The notes under the pieces were generated by a model, which was given only the letters and a program-made list of their open reading frames with translations, searched no databases and had not been told where the DNA came from. This document shows positions 1-4,548 of a DNA stretch of 5,788 nt, piece by piece; position 1 is the first letter of the stretch, and each line of letters starts with the position of its first letter. Origin of the DNA: Chloroflexota bacterium. GTDB taxonomy: Bacteria; Chloroflexota; Anaerolineae; 4572-78. Both the position numbers and the translations under genes were made by a program. The DNA lies in the NCBI GenBank assembly GCA_024278015.1, contig JAJRUC010000516.1:1-5788 (forward strand). The letters run 5' to 3'.

Positions 1-358
1 AGGCTTGCAGCGCCCCGCCAATGCCCAGAAAATAGACAAATTCAAACAGGGTGTGATTTTTGGTGATGAGCATGATGGCGGCAATAAATACCAGCGCGCT
101 GCACAAATGGAGCGGGAGCATGGTTTGAATCGTCCACCGGTCGGTGGCGATATTCCACAAATGCCAGCCCAGCTCATCTACCAGCAAAATTGCCGCCAGC
201 CCGTAGCGGATGATTACCCGCCCGCGCGGCGAAAAACGGCGACGCCATCCGACCAGCGCCAGATTCAGCGCCACCAGCATGCCGATGGCAACCAAATGCG
301 GCGTGCCGAAAATCTGAAAAGGCTCGCCCTGCCACGTGCCGCCGAAATATTGCGCCAT
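1..358 (-). CDS. YwaF/TIGR02206-family integral membrane protein, N-terminal part (cut by window edge)
   Basis: An ORF of 119 codons that reads off the left edge, so the C-terminal half is missing. Seen in the translation: an N-terminal FGTPHL (residues 17-22), a PLHLC motif (82-86), and LFEFVYFLGIGGALQA-type sequence at the end of the visible part. Hydrophobic segments lie at about 21-38, 51-70, 80-98 and 104-119. This pattern (short N-terminus, then PxHLC, then a YFxGIGGxxQA stretch) is that of the conserved integral membrane family TIGR02206 (B. subtilis YwaF, related to TMEM164). The usual length is about 230-250 residues, so roughly half is visible. The biochemical function of the family is not established. 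The ATG shares one base with the TAA of trpS (TAATG) and has only a weak G-rich SD inside the trpS end, so translation is probably coupled to trpS. Family assignment is from memory of the motifs; it is a confident membrane protein and a fairly confident family call. Confidence 0.8.
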   Translation of the reverse strand, partial: MAQYFGGTWQGEPFQIFGTPHLVAIGMLVALNLALVGWRRRFSPRGRVIIRYGLAAILLVDELGWHLWNIATDRWTIQTMLPLHLCSALVFIAAIMLITKNHTLFEFVYFLGIGGALQA

Positions 359-1341
359 TAGCCCAATCCCAGCCGGGTTTGCACCCGTTGCAAGACATCG
401 GCGGCAAGGGGCCGAATTTTGGCGGCGCTTTGGGCCAGCAGCGCGTCCAGTTGGGCCGGGTCGGCGGCAAATTGGGCGTATCGTTCCTGAATGGGGCGCA
501 ACCCTTCGATGATGACTTCCGCCAGCTCTTTCTTCAAATCGCCGTAGCCCTTGCCCGCAAATTTCGCTTCGATGGCAGCCTGTGATTCGCCGGTGAAGGC
601 CTGATAAATCGACAGCAAATTGAACACGCCGGGCCGCGATTCATCAAAGCGAATATCCCGCAGCGAATCTGTGGCGGCCCGCTTCACTTTTTTCAAAATT
701 ACGCCCGGCTCATCCAGCAGATAGACGGCGTGGAATTTGCCCGCCTCGCTTTTGCTCATTTTTTTGGCGGGGTCGTCCAGGCCCATCACCCGCGCGGCAA
801 TTTTGGGGATGATGGGTTTCGGCACCACAAAGGTGTCGCCGTATTGCCGGTTAAAACGCTGGGCCACATCGCGGGTCAGTTCCAGATGTTGCTTCTGGTC
901 GTCGCCCACCGGCACCAGATGGGTGTCGTACAGCAAAATATCGGCGGCCATCAGGGCCGGATAATCAAACAGCCCCACCGAAGCCCGCTCCCGGTCCTGG
1001 CCTGCTTTCTCCTTGAATTGCGTCATGCGCTCCAGCCAGCCCATCGGCGTGACGCAGTTCAAAATCCAGGCCAGTTCAGAATGGGCGGCTATGTGAGACT
1101 GCACAAACAGCGCCGACTGGTTGAGGTTGATGCCGGCGGCAAACAGCAGCCCCGCCAGTTTGCGAATGCCCGCCCGAAGCTGTTGCGGGTCCTGGGCTAC
1201 GGTGATGGCGTGCAGGTCAACAATGCAGAAAATGTTGTCGTATTCGGTTTGCGAAGCCACCCACTGTTTGATGGCCCCCAAATAATTGCCGATATGAATG
1301 TTGCCGGTCGGCTGAATGCCGGAAAAAACCCGTTTTTTCAT
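358..1341 (-). CDS. trpS: Tryptophanyl-tRNA synthetase
   Basis: Class Ic aminoacyl-tRNA synthetase that activates tryptophan with ATP and charges tRNA-Trp in the cytoplasm. The 327-residue product matches the length of bacterial TrpRS (about 328 in Geobacillus). The Rossmann fold carries the HIGH-type motif HIGN at 16-19 and KMSKS at 194-198. Residues matching the known tryptophan pocket are in place: F6, H44, M131, D134, V145 and Q149, within the blocks VDLHAIT, MAADILLYD and VPVGDDQKQH. The anticodon-binding C-terminal helical part (LRPIQERY at 281-288) is complete, so the gene looks intact. The start is set by a strong SD (TAAGGAGT, complement of 1351-1358) nine bases before the ATG. It is transcribed away from the dehydrogenase gene and overlaps the following YwaF-like gene by one base. 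No T-box-like leader is visible in the short upstream gap. Confidence 0.98.
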   Translation of the reverse strand: MKKRVFSGIQPTGNIHIGNYLGAIKQWVASQTEYDNIFCIVDLHAITVAQDPQQLRAGIRKLAGLLFAAGINLNQSALFVQSHIAAHSELAWILNCVTPMGWLERMTQFKEKAGQDRERASVGLFDYPALMAADILLYDTHLVPVGDDQKQHLELTRDVAQRFNRQYGDTFVVPKPIIPKIAARVMGLDDPAKKMSKSEAGKFHAVYLLDEPGVILKKVKRAATDSLRDIRFDESRPGVFNLLSIYQAFTGESQAAIEAKFAGKGYGDLKKELAEVIIEGLRPIQERYAQFAADPAQLDALLAQSAAKIRPLAADVLQRVQTRLGLG

Positions 1342-1386
1342 AGTGATGGTACTCCTTAAAGCGTTGGTTTCGACTGTGTTTGTATC

Positions 1387-1414
1387 ATTGTAACGGATAA
1401 CGGCAATTTGAAAA
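1387..1414 (-). promoter_or_regulatory. Possible sigma70-type promoter of trpS
   Basis: On the minus strand, TACAAT (complement of 1387-1392) is preceded after 16 bases by TTTTCA (complement of 1409-1414). The -10 box is good and the -35 box is weak. It lies about 45 bases before the trpS ATG, in the gap shared with the rightward promoter. This is an inferred site. Confidence 0.4.
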
Positions 1415-1430
1415 ATTTTCTCCCGGCGAA

Positions 1431-1459
1431 TTTACAGCCGCCGGAAATTGCATTATACT
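1431..1459 (+). promoter_or_regulatory. Sigma70-type promoter of the dehydrogenase gene
   Basis: TTTACA (1431-1436) and TATACT (1454-1459) are separated by exactly 17 bases. Each differs from consensus at one position. Transcription would start near 1466, giving a leader of about 40 nt before the ATG at 1508. The site is back to back with the trpS promoter candidate. Confidence 0.72.
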
Positions 1460-1494
1460 CATCACATACAAACCGGAAACCCGGAACTATTTTC

Positions 1495-1501
1495 AGGGAG
1501 G
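1495..1501 (+). promoter_or_regulatory. Ribosome binding site deciding the dehydrogenase start
   Basis: AGGGAGG lies six bases before ATG 1508. This favours ATG 1508 over the in-frame ATG at 1448. Position 1448 lies inside the predicted promoter spacer, upstream of the likely transcription start, and would add 20 residues before the conserved N-terminal beta strand. Confidence 0.75.
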
Positions 1502-1507
1502 AAATCA

Positions 1508-2020
1508 ATGAAGATTGAAGGGCGAACCTTTTTAATTAGCGGCGGCGGCTCCGGGCTGGGAGCGGCCACGGCCAAAGGGCTGGTTGAAGCCGGGGCGAAG
1601 GTGGTTCTGGCCGATATTGTGGCCGAAACAGGCCAAAAGACGGCGGCGGAACTTGGAGACAGGGCCTGCTTTGCGCGCACCGACGTAACCGACGAAGCGA
1701 GCGTGCAGGCGGCGGTGCAGGCGGCGGTAGAAACCTTTGGGGGGCTGCACGGGGCCATCAACTGCGCGGGCATTGCCATTGCAGAGAAGGTGCTGGGCAA
1801 AACCGGCCCGCATAATCTGGCCCGGTTCTCCAAAGTGCTGGCCGTCAATTTGGGGGGAACGTTCAACGTTATTCGGCTGGCGGCGGCGGAGATGGCGAAT
1901 AATCAGCCCACCGAAGACGGCGAGCGGGGCGTGATTGTCAACACGGCCTCGGTGGCCGCTTTTGATGGGCAGATTGGGCAGGCCGCCTATGCCGCCTCAA
2001 AGGGGGGGTGGTGGGCATGA
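1508..2020 (+). CDS. Short-chain dehydrogenase, HSD17B10 (3-hydroxyacyl-CoA dehydrogenase type II) type, 5' part of a frame-broken gene spanning 1508-2274
   Basis: Classical SDR enzyme. HSD10-type members oxidise short or branched 3-hydroxyacyl-CoA with NAD+, for example in isoleucine and fatty-acid breakdown. This 170-residue reading holds the cofactor half and the active site: glycine motif SGGGSGLG (11-18), D36 after the second strand (favouring NAD over NADP), D59 in the TDVTD block, NCAG near 85-88, N114, S148, and the YAASK motif with Y161 and K165. The long EDGERGVIVNTASVAAFDGQ stretch is characteristic of the HSD10 subgroup. After GG (166-167) the frame runs into WWA and a TGA at 2018-2020. 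The rest of the protein continues in the -1 frame from 2008. One extra G in the G7 run (2002-2008) would restore a 255-residue protein, close to the usual 255-261. Substrate is inferred from subgroup similarity only. As written, the 5' product lacks the substrate-binding C-terminus and should be inactive alone. Confidence 0.85.
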   Translation: MKIEGRTFLISGGGSGLGAATAKGLVEAGAKVVLADIVAETGQKTAAELGDRACFARTDVTDEASVQAAVQAAVETFGGLHGAINCAGIAIAEKVLGKTGPHNLARFSKVLAVNLGGTFNVIRLAAAEMANNQPTEDGERGVIVNTASVAAFDGQIGQAAYAASKGGWWA

Positions 2021-2028
2021 CCTTGCCC
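1999..2028 (+). other. Frame-break site: slippery heptamer, G7 run and small hairpin
   Basis: The zero-frame codons here are TCA AAG GGG GGG TGG. The bases A-AAG-GGG (1999-2005) fit the X XXY YYZ pattern of -1 slippage, and -1 is the frame needed to continue the dehydrogenase. A 5-bp stem GGGCA (2013-2017)/TGCCC (2024-2028) with a 6-nt loop begins 7 nt after the heptamer. The zero-frame TGA (2018-2020) overlaps an ATG of the -1 frame (2017-2019), and a G-rich SD-like run lies eight bases before that ATG. The simplest reading is still a one-base deletion or a homopolymer sequencing error. Confidence 0.5.
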
Positions 2029-2274
2029 CTGGCCCGCGAACTGGCCCGCTACGGTATTCGGGTGATGACCATTGCCCCCGGTATTTTCGATACGCCCATG
2101 CTGGCCGGCCTGCCGGAACCGGCCCGGATTTCGCTGGGGCAACAGGTTCCGTTCCCGTCGCGGCTGGGCAATCCGGCAGAATACGCGGCCCTGGTGCGGC
2201 ACATCGTAGAAAACGTTATGCTCAACGGCGAGATTATTCGCCTGGACGGGGCCATCCGAATGGCGCCTCGCTAG
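2008..2274 (+). CDS. Short-chain dehydrogenase, HSD17B10 type, 3' part of the frame-broken gene
   Basis: This is the C-terminal continuation of the dehydrogenase in the -1 frame, readable from GTG 2008 (88 codons), with ATG 2017 as a possible internal start. Seen: GMTLPLARELA right after the lost SKGG, then RVMTIAPGIFDTPM, QVPFPSRLG, PAEYA, and the terminal GEIIRLDGAIRM. The RVMTIAPG, VPFPSRLG and RLDGAIRM blocks are nearly identical to those of animal HSD10 and identify the subgroup. The part holds the substrate-binding loop and the subunit-contact C-terminus but no cofactor site or catalytic tetrad, so it cannot be an enzyme alone. Its conserved sequence shows no decay beyond the single frame break, which argues for a recent mutation, an assembly error or recoding. 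Its last 41 bases overlap the convergent DUF1361 gene. Confidence 0.82.
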   Translation: MVGMTLPLARELARYGIRVMTIAPGIFDTPMLAGLPEPARISLGQQVPFPSRLGNPAEYAALVRHIVENVMLNGEIIRLDGAIRMAPR

Positions 2275-2953
2275 GCCGCTGAATAGCGGGCAACAGCGTT
2301 ACATAACAGACAAATAAAAACGCGGCAAAAACAACCGTTACGCCGATGGTGCGGGGATACGCCAGCGGATTGATGAGCCGGACAGCCACATCGGCCAGTA
2401 CAGCCCGGGGGTGCAGCACAATGTCCCAACTATTCCAGCGCAAAAAGCGGCCCATGTACATGCCCAGGCCGCTCAGGGCCAGCACGCCCAGCGTAAAGCC
2501 CCAACTGACCATCGTACCCAGATAGATTTGGATAAGCCGTTGCATGTGCCGCAGCGAATACAACGCCAGGTACAGCCCGGCCCAGGCAAAGGCCGCCAGC
2601 AAGCCGATGTCGTACCACAGCGGCACGGGGGGACGCTCGCTCAAATGCAGAAAGTCGGTTAAAATGTAGGGCGCATTGGGGAAGAAGGCCAGCCAGAGCG
2701 TGCCCGACGCCAAAAGCCCCCACCAGCGGTTGGGGGCCAGGTGGTGCCGGCGCGTCGCCCACAAACTGATGAGATACGGTATCCAGGCCAAAAACAAATT
2801 CCAGACCAGAAAAACGTACATCAAACTGTGGCTGCGATAAATTCGTCCGGCCAGCAGGCCGAAAGCCAGCATAGTCGCCAGGCCTACGGCGTACAATCCG
2901 TAATTGGTCATCAGGCTATGCAAGCGTTTCAAATAAAGGTCGGGCGATTTCAT
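2234..2953 (-). CDS. DUF1361-family integral membrane protein
   Basis: A 239-residue protein with about six predicted membrane helices (near 18-36, 44-64, 77-99, 113-133, 144-166 and 201-222). Motifs typical of DUF1361 are visible: VWNLFLAWIPYL (50-61), the LAFFPNAPYILTDFLHL block (88-104), WYDIGLL with FAWAGL (113-127), and MGRFLRWNSWDI (167-178). Length fits the family (about 210-240). No biochemical function is established for this family. The start has a strong SD (GGAGGT, complement of 2959-2964) five bases before the ATG. It lies 159 bp after the nuclease-like gene on the same strand, so it may be a late member of that transcript or have its own promoter; I see no clear one. The 3' end, beyond the last helix, overlaps the dehydrogenase 3' end by 41 bp in convergent orientation, leaving no room for a terminator between them. 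Confidence 0.88.
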   Translation of the reverse strand: MKSPDLYLKRLHSLMTNYGLYAVGLATMLAFGLLAGRIYRSHSLMYVFLVWNLFLAWIPYLISLWATRRHHLAPNRWWGLLASGTLWLAFFPNAPYILTDFLHLSERPPVPLWYDIGLLAAFAWAGLYLALYSLRHMQRLIQIYLGTMVSWGFTLGVLALSGLGMYMGRFLRWNSWDIVLHPRAVLADVAVRLINPLAYPRTIGVTVVFAAFLFVCYVTLLPAIQRPSEAPFGWPRPGE

Positions 2954-3059
2954 TCGATACCTCCAAAACGTGGCGATGCAGATTACCCATGCTATTGTGG
3001 GTGAACGCCGTTATGATTAAAACAGCCATATCGCCCCAAACAGGACAGATTGAGCAGCC

Positions 3060-3092
3060 ATTTGGCGGACATCTCCGTAATTTGCGCCAAAT
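3060..3092. repeat. 8-bp inverted repeat downstream of the nuclease-like gene
   Basis: ATTTGGCG (3060-3067) and CGCCAAAT (3085-3092) are perfect inverted copies 17 bases apart, in the gap between the nuclease-like stop codon and the DUF1361 gene. No T-run follows on the minus strand, so it is not a standard intrinsic terminator. It could be an RNA stem-loop protecting a 3' end or an operator. A smaller inverted pair, ACCCA (2985-2989)/TGGGT (2998-3002), lies nearer the DUF1361 start. Confidence 0.45.
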
Positions 3093-3112
3093 TTACGCCG
3101 CTGACACCCAGT

Positions 3113-3472
3113 TTAATAACTAATCGGCGCTGCCAGCCCTTTATTCAGCAATTCCTGATTGAGCAACGCGCCTTTGCTCAAAATTTTGTCCGGGTCATCG
3201 CTGCCGGGCAAATACCAAATATCGGCAATGTAGCGGCCGTATTTGCCGATTTTATCGGTTTTGATGACGATGGCCGGGCAGTGGCTGAGCCGGTCGATGA
3301 CATAGGCCTTCGATTTTAGCCCCTCCGGTCGGGATGCGCCTCTGGTTTCGGGGGTGTTGATGCCCTTAAAACGCAGTTTCATGGTTTGGCGCAAATAAAA
3401 CCCCAAATCAACATCGACATAAATGGTATCTCCATCAACAATTTTTACGACAGTGGCTTTGTAAGTAAACAT
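3113..3472 (-). CDS. Staphylococcal-nuclease-like (TNase/SNase domain) protein, small and cytoplasmic
   Basis: A 119-residue single-domain protein of the SNase OB-fold family (PF00565), whose characterised members hydrolyse DNA and RNA with calcium. Seen: KIVDGDTI (10-17), LRFKGINTPETRG (33-45), GKYGRYIADI (76-85) and the terminal LLNKGLAAP (108-116). Aligned by motif to the Staphylococcus enzyme, D15 matches Asp21, R34 Arg35, T40 Thr41, E42 Glu43 and R80 Arg87. The calcium ligand Asp40 is replaced by N39, which may change metal use. Many phage-type and genomic homologues carry similar changes, so activity remains likely but unproven. There is no signal peptide, unlike secreted thermonucleases, so it should stay in the cytoplasm. 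SD AAAGGAG (complement of 3478-3484) lies about five bases before the ATG. The gene follows the transporter gene after 56 bp and is probably co-transcribed with it. Confidence 0.9.
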   Translation of the reverse strand: MFTYKATVVKIVDGDTIYVDVDLGFYLRQTMKLRFKGINTPETRGASRPEGLKSKAYVIDRLSHCPAIVIKTDKIGKYGRYIADIWYLPGSDDPDKILSKGALLNQELLNKGLAAPISY

Positions 3473-3528
3473 AATTGCTCCTTTGGGTTGGGTTTCCGGT
3501 TTTGAGTTTCGGGTTCAGGCTTCGGCTA

Positions 3529-4425
3529 TTATTTGATGCTGCCTGCCGGTTCGGGTTTGAGCGGGCGCAATCGTTTGACCGCCACCAGCGTGATGCCGGC
3601 TATCACCGCCGCCCCGCCGATGATTTCGGTGCGGGTGGGGGCGCTGCCAAAGAGCAGCAACGCCCAAATCATGGTCATCATCGGGCTGAGCGTCAACAAA
3701 ATGGCGTGCATGCTCATTTTTACCCGATTCAAAACCACGTAGTACAGGCTGCGCCCCAAAAAAATTTCTATCGTGCCGACCATCGTGACCCATAACAGCC
3801 CTTGCGGGGTGGGCATCACCAGTTTATTTTGGCCCACGGCCAGAAAAAACAAAAACAGCGCCGTCAGGGCCGCGCGAAAGAGGAAGAACTCGTAGAAATC
3901 CATATCGATGCGATAGCGTTTGACCACGGCGGCGTGAATGGCGTAGATGAACGAAGCCGCCAGCACCACCAGCGACCCCACCCGAAAATAGTCTCCCGGC
4001 TGAAAACTGATGGCCGCCACGCCCGCCAACGCGACAGCGCTGCCCCCCAGTTGCAACAGCGTTAGTTTCTCTTTTAGCCAGAGCAGCCCCAGCAACACCC
4101 CGAAAAGGACGGTTGTTTGTCCCAGCAGGGCCGCCGTCCCCGGCTCTACAAACACAACGGCCATATAACTTAAATTGGAAGCAACGGCTACCAATGCACC
4201 GATGGCGACGAAGAATTTCCAGTGCCGTTTGAAGAAGGCCGGCGAGATACCTTTTTTAACTTGCACGACGATGCCCATTTCGATGGCCGCAACGGTCAGG
4301 GCCAGAAAGGCCGTCATAACCGGGGGCAAGTAGGGGAGCATCAGCCGGGCGAAGATAAAGTGCAGGCTGTCTATTAATATCAGGCCGAAGATGAGCGCCG
4401 GGGAGTTGGTTGATAATTTTTGCAT
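3529..4425 (-). CDS. EamA/DMT-superfamily transporter (ten membrane helices)
   Basis: A 298-residue inner-membrane protein with two EamA repeats of five helices each (about 10-28, 35-56, 70-90, 97-116, 124-141; and 150-168, 179-197, 209-232, 240-260, 267-284). The end of the first repeat shows the classic WLKEKLTLLQLGG pattern with E118. The equivalent position in the second repeat reads FGSAPTRTEIIGG, with S261 where many family members have Glu. The family exports or exchanges amino acids, nucleosides and other metabolites; the substrate here cannot be read from sequence. The ATG has no SD before it (the 8 bases are ATCACTTT), and an in-frame TAA four codons upstream rules out a longer N-terminus. 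Helix 1 starts right after residue 9, so this start is correct or nearly so. It lies 123 bp after the desulfhydrase-type gene and 56 bp before the nuclease-like gene. Confidence 0.93.
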   Translation of the reverse strand: MQKLSTNSPALIFGLILIDSLHFIFARLMLPYLPPVMTAFLALTVAAIEMGIVVQVKKGISPAFFKRHWKFFVAIGALVAVASNLSYMAVVFVEPGTAALLGQTTVLFGVLLGLLWLKEKLTLLQLGGSAVALAGVAAISFQPGDYFRVGSLVVLAASFIYAIHAAVVKRYRIDMDFYEFFLFRAALTALFLFFLAVGQNKLVMPTPQGLLWVTMVGTIEIFLGRSLYYVVLNRVKMSMHAILLTLSPMMTMIWALLLFGSAPTRTEIIGGAAVIAGITLVAVKRLRPLKPEPAGSIK

Positions 4426-4433
4426 AAAGTGAT

Positions 4434-4439
4434 TTTATA
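4434..4439 (-). promoter_or_regulatory. Possible -10 box for a leaderless transporter mRNA
   Basis: TATAAA on the minus strand ends 8 bases before the transporter ATG, so transcription would begin at or just before the start codon. This fits the absence of an SD. No convincing -35 is seen 16-18 bases upstream. On the plus strand the same AT-rich patch reads TATAAT, so the match may be chance. Confidence 0.3.
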
Positions 4440-4522
4440 ATTGCCAAACAGTAGATAGGGTGCGCATTTTTGCACAAAAACTACATATTGTGTTCTGTTT
4501 GATGAAAGCATGTTTCAGGTTG

Positions 4523-4536
4523 CGCCATTTATGGCG
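4523..4536. repeat. Short palindrome after the desulfhydrase-type gene
   Basis: CGCCAT-TT-ATGGCG forms a small GC-rich hairpin 13 bases beyond the TGA of the 4549-5538 gene. No T-run follows on the minus strand, so it is at most a weak terminator or a pause or processing site. An imperfect inverted pair around an A/T core (4460-4475, GTGC...GCAC) lies further along the same 123-bp gap. Confidence 0.35.
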
Positions 4537-4548
4537 ATGAGCGGCCGG

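Noticed and set aside
5..361. 118-codon plus-strand ORF at the left edge
   Set aside because: Antisense to the YwaF-like reading, which has coherent membrane segments and family motifs.
730..1359. 209-codon plus-strand ORF across trpS
   Set aside because: Antisense to an intact trpS with all motifs; its translation is low-complexity and matches no family I recognise.
1448..1507. Upstream in-frame start for the dehydrogenase at 1448
   Set aside because: Falls within the promoter spacer and lacks an SD; ATG 1508 has a strong SD and begins right at the conserved N-terminus.
4434..4441. TATAAT on the plus strand as a rightward promoter
   Set aside because: No matching -35 and no plus-strand gene downstream; simply the complement of an AT-rich patch.
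4256..4477. 73-codon minus-strand ORF overlapping the transporter start
   Set aside because: Ends inside the transporter gene in another frame and has no recognisable features; the transporter frame is clearly real.
4523..4536. Intrinsic terminator after the desulfhydrase-type gene
   Set aside because: Hairpin is short and no U-run follows on the minus strand, so I list it only as a palindrome.
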